Source: Mesorhizobium loti
GTDB lineage: Bacteria; Pseudomonadota; Alphaproteobacteria; Rhizobiales; Rhizobiaceae
Length of the DNA stretch: 64,000 bases
Reading direction: 5' to 3'
Assembly (NCBI GenBank): GCA_002356515.1
Contig: AP017605.1
Span: 7,549,020-7,613,019, forward strand
The notes under the pieces are model-generated. The model saw only the letters and a program-made list of their open reading frames with translations. It searched no databases and was not told the DNA's origin. The position numbers were made by a program, and so were the translations under genes. How positions within the stretch are numbered: position 1 is the first letter of the stretch; each line of letters begins with the position of its first letter. Shown piece by piece: positions 17,315 through 25,365 of this stretch.

Positions 17315-17941
17315 TTAGAGAAACAGCCGCAACTGTGTGTGGATGATCGACCGGTAATCCTCGATGGTCCGGCGGCTTTCCGCTTCGCCCTCCGCGAGCG
17401 CCAGGCGCACCACGCCACCGGCGAGCTGGAATATCAACAGAACCATGCGTTCGAACTGCTCGTGCTTGCCCGGTTCGATCAAGGCGGTGACATGATCGCA
17501 GAACATCTTGGCCTGATGGCGGGTTTCGGCGATGTCGAGATTCTTGAGCGCCTTGTCGGCCTGGATGGCGTTCTGCAGGTCCTGGATGGCCGGATCGCCG
17601 GCAACACGGCTGAGGTAGTCGTCAAGCAGCCGGTCGGCCGCAGCGATAACGTCCTTGGCTTCGCGGACGTCGGCGATGATCGCAGTCAATCGCGCGCGGC
17701 TGACCTCCGAGAACCGCTCGTAGAGCATCGCAAGGATCGCCGACTTGTTGGGGAAGTAATGATAGACTGTGGCGATCGGCCCGCCCGCCAGCATGCCGAC
17801 CTCCTTCATGGTGACGGCGTCAATGCCCTTCTCGCCGATCAGCCGCATGGTCGTCGACAGGATGGCGTCGATGCGCTCGCGGCTGCGCTCCTGCTTGGGT
17901 TTGCGCCTCGGCTCCGTCGCTGTTCGCCTTGCTTCCATCAT
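17315..17941 (-). CDS. TetR/AcrR family transcriptional regulator
   Basis: A 208-residue repressor. HTH: RERIDAILSTTMRLIGEKGIDAVTMKEVGMLAGGPIATVYHYFPNKSAI (about residues 20-70, recognition helix around PIATVYHYF). The C-terminal domain is helical without a recognised ligand motif. The frame is open to 17995, but the adjacent ATGs at 17941 and 17938 precede the usual basic N-terminus. It is divergent from the MFS-oxidase-DSD1 operon at 18066; the 17-bp palindrome at 18013-18029 lies between and is the probable operator. Likely represses itself and that operon. Confidence 0.88.
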   Translation of the reverse strand: MMEARRTATEPRRKPKQERSRERIDAILSTTMRLIGEKGIDAVTMKEVGMLAGGPIATVYHYFPNKSAILAMLYERFSEVSRARLTAIIADVREAKDVIAAADRLLDDYLSRVAGDPAIQDLQNAIQADKALKNLDIAETRHQAKMFCDHVTALIEPGKHEQFERMVLLIFQLAGGVVRLALAEGEAESRRTIEDYRSIIHTQLRLFL

Positions 17942-18012
17942 GCACTGATCTTTCGCACGAATTGCCAAATTCTGGTTGACAAAAAATATGATCAAGTATC
18001 AGTTTCTGAAAT

Positions 18013-18029
18013 GCTGACAGGTTGTCAGC
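18013..18029. promoter_or_regulatory. Probable TetR operator
   Basis: GCTGACA-ggt-TGTCAGC, perfect 7-bp arms with a 3-bp centre, in the 124-bp gap between the divergent TetR gene and the MFS gene. Position and symmetry fit a TetR site shared by both transcripts. Confidence 0.65.
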
Positions 18030-18065
18030 TTTTTTGCCGTACGGCAAGGACGTTGGGAGGCGCCT

Positions 18066-19253
18066 TTGACTTCGACAAGCACCGGTCATCTGGGCGACGG
18101 CGACTGGCTGGTCGGCAATCCGACCGGCGGGCAGCTTGCCTCGGCCCTGTGGATCGGCTCGGTCGGCCTGCTCATTCTCGGGCTGCAGCCCGTCCTGCTC
18201 GGCGCGCTCTACACCGAGGGCCATGTCAGCGGCGATGAGCTGGCACTGGTCGCCACCGCCGAGATGATCGCCATTGCGATCGGTTCGGCTGTTGTGGCGA
18301 TGCTGCTGTCGGCCCGCAACATGCGCTGGAAAAGTGCGGTCCTGCTGCTCTTGCTGGCACTGGCGAATGTCTGGACGGCCTATGCCGCCGGCGTCAATAC
18401 GCTGATGGCGGCACGCGCTTTGGCCGGTCTCGCCGAAGGCGGCTTGGTCGCGGTCGCCACCGAACTGATCGCCCGTTCGCGGCGTGCCGAACGCATCGGC
18501 GGCTATTTCGTCACCATGCAGACGCTGGCGCAATGCGCGCTTGCCTTGCTGCTGGCGCTCTATGTCATTCCAGCGGCCGGGTCGGCCGGCGGCTTTCTCA
18601 TTCTCGCGGTCGTCTGCGTCCTGTCGCTCGTGATCGCCTTCATCGTCCCCGCCGATTACGCCGACCTGCCCAAGGATGAGAACCTGGCCAATGTGCTGAC
18701 GGTTCCTTCTATCACCGCGCTGTTGTGCGTCTTCTGCTACTTCATGTTCTTCGGTTCGGTCTGGGCGTTTCTGGAGCCGCTTGGCGCGCAGTTCGGCATC
18801 GACGGCCGCACCGTCGGGCTGATCGTCTCGGCCAGCCTTGCAGTGCAGGTCCTGGGTGCGATGACGGCGACCGTGTTCGAGGCACGCATCGACTATCGCC
18901 TTGCCATCGCAGCCATTGGCACTGTCGCGCTTGTCGCCTCGCTCATCCTTGCCAGCGGACCTGGCCTCTCGACATTCTGGGTCGCCGCCCTGGTCATGGG
19001 TTTTATCCTCCTGTTCATCGTACCCTACCAGATACGGCTGGCGATCACGGCCGATGACACCCGCACCGCCGTGCTGCTGGTGCCGGCCGCCCAGCTCTTC
19101 GGCCTGGCGATCGGGCCGGTTGCGGCGTCGCTGCTCATCGACGGCAAGGATTTTCGCCCGGTTCCGGAATTTGCCGCCGCCAGCGCTGTCGCCAGCGTAG
19201 CGCTGCTCGGCTTTTTTGTCCTCGTGGCGCGGCATCGCCGGGTCGTCGCGTGA
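18066..19253 (+). CDS. MFS transporter
   Basis: A 395-residue inner-membrane transporter of the major facilitator type, with about 12 hydrophobic helices. The start is TTG 18066 with GGGAGG 5 bases upstream. A region around residues 110-150 (RALAGLAEGGLVAVATELIARSRRAERIGGY) resembles the MFS motif between helices 4 and 5; the canonical motif A is not well conserved. It could import the compound degraded by the neighbouring oxidase or export a product. Its stop overlaps the next gene's GTG (GTGA), so the genes are translationally coupled. Confidence 0.85.
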   Translation: MTSTSTGHLGDGDWLVGNPTGGQLASALWIGSVGLLILGLQPVLLGALYTEGHVSGDELALVATAEMIAIAIGSAVVAMLLSARNMRWKSAVLLLLLALANVWTAYAAGVNTLMAARALAGLAEGGLVAVATELIARSRRAERIGGYFVTMQTLAQCALALLLALYVIPAAGSAGGFLILAVVCVLSLVIAFIVPADYADLPKDENLANVLTVPSITALLCVFCYFMFFGSVWAFLEPLGAQFGIDGRTVGLIVSASLAVQVLGAMTATVFEARIDYRLAIAAIGTVALVASLILASGPGLSTFWVAALVMGFILLFIVPYQIRLAITADDTRTAVLLVPAAQLFGLAIGPVAASLLIDGKDFRPVPEFAAASAVASVALLGFFVLVARHRRVVA

Positions 19254-20539
19254 GCGCCATGTCGAACATCTGGAGCAACTGGTCCGGCTATGTCACCGCA
19301 AAGCCGAGGCTGATCGCCAGCCCCGCCGATGCCGGCGAGCTCGGCGACCTCGTGCGAACGGCACCAGGTCCAATTCGCGTCGTCGGTGCCGGTCACTCCT
19401 TCACGCCGCTGGTGAAATCGCAAGGCACCATCCTATCCCTGGAGAGGTTGGAGGGGCTGATTTCGCATGACGCTGAAAAGCATCAGGCGCGCGTGCGGGC
19501 AGGGACGCGGCTTGGTTCGCTGATGCACATCCTGCAAGGCATCGGCCAGGGCCTGCCCAATATGGGCGATATCGACCGCCAGGCGATCGGCGGCGCATTG
19601 GGCACCGCCACCCATGGCTCGGGACCGACACTCGGCGCCTATCACACGCAACTGGAAACGGTGCAGATCGTCGACGGGCTTGGCAAGGTTCGCGAGTTCA
19701 ACAGGGCAGGGGATCAGGACACGATCCACGCCATCGGCGTCGCGCTCGGTGCCTTCGGCGTGTTGAGCGAAGTGACGCTGAACAACATTGCGACCTACCG
19801 GCTGCGCCGTCGCAAATGGGTGCTGCCGATCGCCGACATGCTGCGCGACTTCGAGAAGATGATGACCGCGCACCGCTCTGCCGAATTCTACTACATTCCG
19901 TTTTCCGGCTATGCGCAGTTCATCGCCAGCGATTTCAGCACCGAGGCGACCACCACGCGCCCGACCGACGATGACGAAGGCTCCTTGCGCACGCTGCGCC
20001 GGTTGCGCACCGGGCTTGCCTGGCTGCCGTCGCTGCGCCGCCGGCTGATCCTGGGCGCCGTCGCGAAAGTGCCGTCCGAGGATTATGTGCAGGACTGGCT
20101 CAACGTCTATGCCAGCGACAGGCAAACCAAATTCAACGAGATGGAATATCACCTTCCCTTCGAGGAAGGGCCGAAGGCGCTGGCCGAGATCATAGAGCTG
20201 ACCGAGAAGCGCTTTCCCGAAGTCTATTTCCCGATGGAGGTGCGCAGCGTCGCGGCCGATCAGTTCTGGCTCTCGCCCTTCTACAACAGGCCGACCTGCT
20301 CGATCGCCATCCACCATGATGCGGCCAGCGATCCGTTGCCCTTCATGCAGGCGGCCGAGCCGATCTTCCGCAGATATGGCGGCAGGCCGCATTGGGGCAA
20401 GATGCACAGCCTGAAGGCGGCGGACTTCAAGAAGCTCTATCCGCGCTGGGATGACGCCATGGCGGTGCGCCGCGACATCGATCCGCAGAACCGCTTCATC
20501 TCGCCCTATATGGCCGGGCTGTTCGGCATCGAAGCATGA
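19250..20539 (+). CDS. Aldonolactone-oxidase-like FAD-binding oxidoreductase
   Basis: A 429-residue flavoprotein of the VAO/ALO family (D-arabinono-1,4-lactone oxidase / L-gulonolactone oxidase type). Residues 30-200 are the FAD-binding PCMH domain: RVVGAGHSFTPLVKSQG, whose His in AGHS is the usual site for covalent flavin, then GDIDRQAIGGALGTATHGSG. The C-terminal ALO domain ends in HWGKMHSL and a MFISPY-like terminus, where HWGK is the active-site signature. It starts at GTG 19250 (overlapping the MFS stop), or ATG 19259. It oxidises an aldonolactone or polyol to a keto product with O2; the substrate cannot be read from sequence. It overlaps the DSD1-type gene by 4 bases. Confidence 0.88.
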   Translation: MSAMSNIWSNWSGYVTAKPRLIASPADAGELGDLVRTAPGPIRVVGAGHSFTPLVKSQGTILSLERLEGLISHDAEKHQARVRAGTRLGSLMHILQGIGQGLPNMGDIDRQAIGGALGTATHGSGPTLGAYHTQLETVQIVDGLGKVREFNRAGDQDTIHAIGVALGAFGVLSEVTLNNIATYRLRRRKWVLPIADMLRDFEKMMTAHRSAEFYYIPFSGYAQFIASDFSTEATTTRPTDDDEGSLRTLRRLRTGLAWLPSLRRRLILGAVAKVPSEDYVQDWLNVYASDRQTKFNEMEYHLPFEEGPKALAEIIELTEKRFPEVYFPMEVRSVAADQFWLSPFYNRPTCSIAIHHDAASDPLPFMQAAEPIFRRYGGRPHWGKMHSLKAADFKKLYPRWDDAMAVRRDIDPQNRFISPYMAGLFGIEA

Positions 20540-21681
20540 GGACCTATTTTTCCGCCCTATCGGAGGCACTGAGGCAAGCCAGCGTCTTCCAGCCTTGCCT
20601 GCTGCTCGACCTTGATCGGCTGGACGGCAACATCGCGCTGGTGAAAGGTAGGCTTGACCCCGGTCTTGCGGTGCGGCTGGTCGACAAGTCGCTCGCTTGC
20701 CTGCCGCTGCTGTCGCATATCGGGAAAGCGCTCGGAACCGATCGCTTCATGACTTTCCACCCGCCGATCAGCGCGGCGGTGCTGAAAGCGTTTCCGGACG
20801 CGAATCTGCTTTACGGCAAACCAATGCCGGTCGGCGCGGCAAGGGCGGCGCTGGTGAAGGATGACGCCGACTGGTCGCGTGTCTGCTGGCTGATCGACAG
20901 CGACGAAAGACTGGCCGAATATGGCGCTCTCGCCGCCGAACTCGGTGTCGACCTGCGTATCGCCTTCGAGATCGACGTCGGGCTGCATCGCGGCGGCTTC
21001 GCCAGCCCCGGGGCCCTGTCGAAAGCGTTGCGCGCGCTGCCGGCTCATAAACGGCTGCGTTGCGAAGGCGTCATGGCCTATGAAGCGCATGCACCGCACA
21101 TTCCTGGCCTGTTCGGTGGCCCGGCCAAGGCGTTGGCACAGGCCTCGGAACGGGCCGCCGCTTTCGTCGCATGCCTTGGTGCGGATCACCGAGGCATTCT
21201 CAACATTGGCGGTAGCAAGACCGCGCTGCTGCATCACGGCGGCATTGCCAATGAAGTGTCGATGGGGTCGGCCTTCGTGCTGCCCAGCGATTTCGACACG
21301 CCTAGCCTCGACGATTTCTTGCCGGCGGCCTTCATCGCGACGCCGATCCTGAAAGTGGTCGAGCCGATGCTGCCGGGTTCGCCGGCCGCTTCGCGTCTGC
21401 TGCAGGCGCTCGGCCGGTTTCCCCGCAAGGGCTGCTACCTCTATGGCGGCAAATGGATGGCCGAGCCTGTCTTTCCCGAAGGCATGAAGACGAATGGCCT
21501 GCTCGGCTTGTCCTCGAACCAGCAGTTCATGGGTCTGCCCGCCGATAGTGCCGCAAGGCCTGGCGACTACGCTTTCCTGCGGCCGACGCAGAGCGAGGCC
21601 GTGCTGCAGCAGTTCGGCCCGATCGCGGTGCTTTCCGGCGGCAAGATCGTCGATCGCTGGCCGGTTTTGCCGATGATGTGA
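20536..21681 (+). CDS. DSD1 family PLP-dependent enzyme (D-threonine aldolase / amino acid deaminase-like)
   Basis: A 381-residue enzyme of the alanine-racemase N-terminal TIM-barrel family (D-serine deaminase / D-threonine aldolase branch). The PLP lysine is in AVRLVDKSLACLPLL (Lys about 51). The phosphate-binding segment is around GILNIGGSKTALLHHGG, and the C-terminal beta domain follows from about 280 (GCYLYGGKWM). The reaction is probably C-C cleavage or deamination of a D-hydroxyamino acid. Translationally coupled to the lactone oxidase (ATGA overlap). The combination MFS, ALO and DSD1 suggests a degradative pathway for a sugar-derived or hydroxy-amino compound. Confidence 0.85.
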   Translation: MRTYFSALSEALRQASVFQPCLLLDLDRLDGNIALVKGRLDPGLAVRLVDKSLACLPLLSHIGKALGTDRFMTFHPPISAAVLKAFPDANLLYGKPMPVGAARAALVKDDADWSRVCWLIDSDERLAEYGALAAELGVDLRIAFEIDVGLHRGGFASPGALSKALRALPAHKRLRCEGVMAYEAHAPHIPGLFGGPAKALAQASERAAAFVACLGADHRGILNIGGSKTALLHHGGIANEVSMGSAFVLPSDFDTPSLDDFLPAAFIATPILKVVEPMLPGSPAASRLLQALGRFPRKGCYLYGGKWMAEPVFPEGMKTNGLLGLSSNQQFMGLPADSAARPGDYAFLRPTQSEAVLQQFGPIAVLSGGKIVDRWPVLPMM

Positions 21682-21704
21682 TCGAGCCGGGCAAATCCAG
21701 ATAA

Positions 21705-21717
21705 TTGACTCTGTCAA
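21705..21717 (+). promoter_or_regulatory. Small inverted repeat before the MarR-GNAT gene
   Basis: TTGAC-tct-GTCAA, perfect 5-bp arms, about 36 bp before the start codon at 21753. TTGACT could itself be a -35 element. Such a site could be the autoregulatory operator of the MarR domain, but this is only positional evidence. Confidence 0.35.
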
Positions 21718-21752
21718 GTAAATGGTTGATCCTGTGTGGACAGGAGATGCTC

Positions 21753-22703
21753 ATGACGATTCACCATCAGCCCAACAATGATGCACCCAACAAGCAACTG
21801 ATCGATGCTGTGCGGGCCTTCAACCGCTTCTACACCCGCCAGATCGGACTGCTCGACGAAGGGCTCTTGAAAAGCGCCTTCTCGCTGACCGAAGCGCGTG
21901 TGCTTTACGAGCTGGCGCACCGCGACGGTCTGACCGCGACCGACCTTGGACGCGACCTCGGTCTCGATGCCGGCTATGTCAGCCGTCTGTTGAAGAAGTT
22001 CGAGCGGCTTCAGCTCATCTCCAGGTCGACGCTGGTATCGGACGCCAGGCAATCGTCGATCGCGCTGACGCCGGCGGGCAGGAATGCCTTCGCACCGCTG
22101 AACAAGGATTCGCACGACCAGGTCGCGGCCTTGCTCGATCGGCTGCCGGCGTCCGAGCAGGACCGGCTGGTGAAGTCCATGCGCACGGTCCAGGCGCTGC
22201 TCGGCGAAAGCGCCGAACCGAAAATCCCTTATCTGTTGCGGCCGCTGCAGGTCGGCGACATCGGCTGGATCACCCGCCGGCAAGGCATGCTCTACGCACA
22301 GGACTATGGCTGGGACGAAACCTATGAGGCGCTGGTCGCCGAAATCCTCGCGGCCTTCGTGAAATCCTTCGATCCGAAATGGGAGCGCGGCTGGATCGCC
22401 GAGCGCGATGGCGAGGTGGTCGGCTCGGTCTTCGTCATGCGCAAATCGCCGGAGGTGGCCAAGCTGCGCCTGCTCTATGTCGAGCCTTCGGCGCGCGGCC
22501 TCGGCATCGGCAAGCGGCTGGTCGAGGAGTGCATCGGCTTCGCCCGTGCGAAAGGCTACAAGACGCTGACCTTGTGGACCAACGACATCCTGACCGCCGC
22601 CCGGCACATCTACCAGGCCGCCGGCTTCAAACTGATCGAGGAAGAGCCTCACCATTCCTTCGGCAAGGACCTGGTTGGCCAGACCTGGGATCTCGACCTT
22701 TAG
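21753..22703 (+). CDS. MarR-GNAT fusion protein
   Basis: A 316-residue fusion. Residues 1-150: MarR winged helix (LLKSAFSLTEARVLYELAHRDG, TATDLGRDLGLDAGYVSRLL recognition helix, wing RSTLVSDARQSSIALT). Residues 160-316: GNAT acetyltransferase, acetyl-CoA motif A at LLYVEPSARGLGIGKRLVEECI (about 245-266; the signature is RGLGIGKRL), then NDILTAARHIYQAAGFKL. The start at ATG 21753 has AGGAG 6 bases upstream; an upstream ATG/GTG at 21705 lacks one. The fusion is a known architecture but its regulated and acetylated targets are not known. No co-directional partner is tightly linked. Confidence 0.9.
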   Translation: MTIHHQPNNDAPNKQLIDAVRAFNRFYTRQIGLLDEGLLKSAFSLTEARVLYELAHRDGLTATDLGRDLGLDAGYVSRLLKKFERLQLISRSTLVSDARQSSIALTPAGRNAFAPLNKDSHDQVAALLDRLPASEQDRLVKSMRTVQALLGESAEPKIPYLLRPLQVGDIGWITRRQGMLYAQDYGWDETYEALVAEILAAFVKSFDPKWERGWIAERDGEVVGSVFVMRKSPEVAKLRLLYVEPSARGLGIGKRLVEECIGFARAKGYKTLTLWTNDILTAARHIYQAAGFKLIEEEPHHSFGKDLVGQTWDLDL

Positions 22704-22958
22704 CGAAGCTTCTCCGCCATCCGTTTCCGTGATGCGCGGTTGTTGGCGGCTTGCGCCGATGCTATGAAACGCGGGTCGAAAAGGACCCTGGAGCGGCAAA
22801 CGGTAAGCCCGCTCCCTTCCACCGGCTGGAAGCTCCGTTCCCATCCAAGATGGGAACCCACGGCAAGCCCACGGCGTGCTTTTACGCCAGGCTTGGCGTT
22901 CGGAGTTTTCGCTGATCGGCGTTCCTTCGTTTGCCAGGCGCCAACGAGGAGAAGAAGA
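22704..22958 (+). other. Hairpin-rich leader region
   Basis: This 255-bp gap before the ABM gene contains four consecutive hairpins: GGAGCGG...CCGCTCC (22790-22815), CTTCCA-ccggc-TGGAAG (22816-22832), GTTCCCATC-caa-GATGGGAAC (22837-22857) and ACGCCA-ggct-TGGCGT (22884-22899). No T-run follows, so these are not simple terminators; they may form a structured 5' leader, an sRNA or a repeat. Confidence 0.4.
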
Positions 22959-23273
22959 ATGCCCATCATTCGCGCCGAGACCAGCGTCATCACCCAGATC
23001 AATGTCTTCACCGTACCAGAAGGCGGACAGCAGGCGCTGATCGACCTGCTGCGCGAGGCGGCGATGAGCTGCCGCGGCGTCCCCGGCTGGATGTCCGCCA
23101 GCCTGCACCGAAGTCTCGATGGCACGCGTGTCGTCAATTACGCCCAGGCGCAGGACCAGGCGGCCATGCAGCGGGTCTTCGAGCATCTGCGCGGCAGCGG
23201 TTTTCTCGATCGCAATCAGGCCTTGGGTCAGGCCCAGCCCGGCCTTTATGAAGTCGCCTGCACCGTGGAATAG
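22959..23273 (+). CDS. Antibiotic biosynthesis monooxygenase (ABM) domain protein
   Basis: A 104-residue single-domain protein of the ABM/dimeric alpha-beta barrel fold (ITQINVFTVPEGGQQALIDLLREA, then GWMSASLHRSLDGTRVVNYAQ). The ABM fold hosts quinol-producing monooxygenases and heme-degrading enzymes. A characteristic pattern for this size is the N-terminal strand INVFTV and central VVNYAQAQ. ATG 22959 is behind GAGGAGAAG. It follows the hairpin-rich region and is convergent with the AraC gene. No function can be assigned beyond the fold. Confidence 0.75.
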   Translation: MPIIRAETSVITQINVFTVPEGGQQALIDLLREAAMSCRGVPGWMSASLHRSLDGTRVVNYAQAQDQAAMQRVFEHLRGSGFLDRNQALGQAQPGLYEVACTVE

Positions 23274-23325
23274 GCGGAGCGGCGGACCGTCCCTTGGCCC
23301 ATGCCAAGGGACGGTTGCCCGATAC

Positions 23326-24171
23326 CTATGACTTGACCGGTATCCAGATCTCCAGCCCGCCATTGCCGCTGCGCGGATCGAACTCCGGGCCATAGCGTTC
23401 GAATTCGGGCGCGTCCGCTATTTCGTGCCCTGAGGCCGGCAGCCATTTGTTCCAGATCGTGTTGACGGTGCGGCGGATGGTCGAGATGTGTTCGCGGTGC
23501 GCGAACACCGCATATTTCTGCGCCGGTATGCGCACGCGGCTGAATTCCCTGGGAAGGTCGGAAAAGTCCGAGACCTCGACACCGGCGATGTAATCGAAAT
23601 TGCCGGCGTCGTCGCCATTCACGCAGACGCCATAGGCAACGTCGCCGGTCTCGCCCGGGATGTTGCCGATATAAGGGCCGAAGCGCTGCCACTGCATCGG
23701 AATGGCAGCGCTGGTTTCGCAGCTGTAGCGTTCGCCAAGGCCAGCGATCAGGAACGGGCGGCTTGTCTCGAAGCGTGGTGGTTCGAGGTTGGTGAGAAAG
23801 GACTGGTCCATCAGGATCGGCTCCACGAGGTCGAGGGTCTTGGTCGAGCCTTGCGCGCGCACCAGCTCCGGCGTCGTGCCGAACTGGTCGCGGAAGGCCC
23901 GGGTGAAAGCCTCATGCGAATTGTAGCCGGCATCGAGCGCCACCGAGAGGATGTCGGGCGCCCCGCCGGCCAGCTTGCGCGCCGCCTCGGTCAGCCGGCG
24001 TGCGCGCATGTAGCCCATGACCGAGCGGCCGGTGGCGGCACCGAAGGCGCGCGTCACATGAAAGCGCGACACGCCGCTGCTGTGGGCGACGTCGTCGAGC
24101 GAGATTGCCTCCGGCAGATGGCTCTCGACAAACCACAGTGCTTTCTCGGCCGGGTTCATGGCTCCTCGCAT
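23326..24171 (-). CDS. AraC family transcriptional regulator with GyrI-like effector domain
   Basis: A 281-residue regulator. N-terminal AraC HTH pair: AISLDDVAHSSGVSRFHVTRAFGAATG (about 20-46) and ILSVALDAGYNSHEAFTRAFRDQFGTTP (about 75-102). The C-terminal GyrI-like/effector domain (about 130-281: PILMDQSFLTNLEPPRF to LEIWIPVKS) binds small molecules. This domain order is that of Rob/SoxS-like AraC-GyrI proteins. The start may be 24171 or ATG 24159; the Shine-Dalgarno spacing is poor for both. It is convergent with the ABM gene and lies upstream of the LacI gene in the same direction, 105 bp away. Confidence 0.88.
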   Translation of the reverse strand: MRGAMNPAEKALWFVESHLPEAISLDDVAHSSGVSRFHVTRAFGAATGRSVMGYMRARRLTEAARKLAGGAPDILSVALDAGYNSHEAFTRAFRDQFGTTPELVRAQGSTKTLDLVEPILMDQSFLTNLEPPRFETSRPFLIAGLGERYSCETSAAIPMQWQRFGPYIGNIPGETGDVAYGVCVNGDDAGNFDYIAGVEVSDFSDLPREFSRVRIPAQKYAVFAHREHISTIRRTVNTIWNKWLPASGHEIADAPEFERYGPEFDPRSGNGGLEIWIPVKS

Positions 24172-24276
24172 TTGGCTGGGCCATCTTGCCCTCTCCGCGC
24201 GCGGCAGTTTGATCGAAATTGCGCTTGCCGTGCAATCAACGCGGCGATGATCGGCAGCGCTCGCCGAAGCCGCAGG

Positions 24277-25296
24277 TCAGGAAGCGGCCGGGGCGGCGCA
24301 GGAATCTCTGACGACGAGCGTCGATTTCAGTCGCACCGAACGTGGCGCGGCGGTCAATCCGTTGATCCGCTCGACAAGCATCTGCGCGGCCCTGTGGCCG
24401 ATCTCGTTGCAGGGCTGCGCGATCAGGGTCAGCCGGGGTTCGAAATAGTCCGCCCACTCGAAATCGTCGAAGCCGGCAAGCGATATGTCTTGCGGTATTC
24501 TCAGGCCCGCTTTGCGGATGGCCGCCACGGCGCCGATGGTTGTCAAATTGTTGCCGGTGATGATGGCGGTTGGCGGATTTGCCAGTTTGAGCAAGGCTGC
24601 CACCGCGTTTTGAGTGGCTTCGAAATTCATGTTCGAAGGCTGCACGAGATCCGCGTCGAAACCGATGCCGTTGCGTTTGAGCCCCAGTCGATAGCCTTCG
24701 ATGCGCTCCCTGGTGGTGCTGAATCCCGCCTGGGCGCCGAGCATGCCGATTCGCCTGTGGCCAAGTCCCGCAATGTGCGAAACCAGATTGGCGACGGCCT
24801 GCTTGTTTTCGACGCCGACATGGTCGAAGGCCGACTCGGCGAACCGGTCGACGAGCACGGTCGGAATGCCGCTCCTTTCCAGATAGCGGACGGTCGCGTT
24901 TTCAGGGTCGCCACAGGGGGCCAGAATGATGCCGTCGACCCTTCGCTCCTGCAGCGCCTGCACCACGGCGAGTTCATGACCGGGCTCGTCGCGCGTGTCG
25001 GCAAGGAAGACCAGCAAGCCGAGGCGCGCGCACTCGTTCTCGATGGCGCAGATGATGTCGCTGAAATAGGGATTGGTGATCGCCGAAATGGCGATGCCGA
25101 CATAGTTGCTGACCTTGCGCGCCAGCGATCTTGCCAGCGCGTTCGGCTGGTAGCCGGTCGCGGCGATTGCCTCGTTGACCAGGGCGGTTTTCTCGGGGCT
25201 GACGAGACGCGTGCCGTTGATGACATGGGACACGGTGGACGTGGACACCCGGGCGCGGCGCGCAACGTCGCTGATCGTTGCAGCCGCCTTCGCCAT
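24277..25296 (-). CDS. LacI family transcriptional regulator of the adjacent sugar ABC operon
   Basis: A 339-residue LacI/GalR regulator. N-terminal HTH ATISDVARRARVSTSTVSHVING (about residues 6-28), hinge YQPNALARSLARK, then the effector domain with VGIAISAITNPYFSDIICAIE and the C-terminal PQDISLAGFDDFEWADYFEPRLT. It lies 69 bp after the ATPase gene of the sugar operon (end of the cluster) on the same strand and probably belongs to its transcript. A 28-bp palindrome at the operon promoter (29917-29944) is the likely binding site. Confidence 0.92.
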   Translation of the reverse strand: MAKAAATISDVARRARVSTSTVSHVINGTRLVSPEKTALVNEAIAATGYQPNALARSLARKVSNYVGIAISAITNPYFSDIICAIENECARLGLLVFLADTRDEPGHELAVVQALQERRVDGIILAPCGDPENATVRYLERSGIPTVLVDRFAESAFDHVGVENKQAVANLVSHIAGLGHRRIGMLGAQAGFSTTRERIEGYRLGLKRNGIGFDADLVQPSNMNFEATQNAVAALLKLANPPTAIITGNNLTTIGAVAAIRKAGLRIPQDISLAGFDDFEWADYFEPRLTLIAQPCNEIGHRAAQMLVERINGLTAAPRSVRLKSTLVVRDSCAAPAAS

Positions 25297-25365
25297 CCCG
25301 TCACCTCAATCCGGCTTTTGCCTGTCCATGAACCTTGTGCGGATGCCGGTCCGCGCTCCGACTAT

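Noticed and set aside
17820..19235. A 471-codon minus-strand frame
   Set aside because: Overlaps the TetR gene and lies antisense to the MFS gene; protein is Gln/Arg/Asp-rich without any domain.
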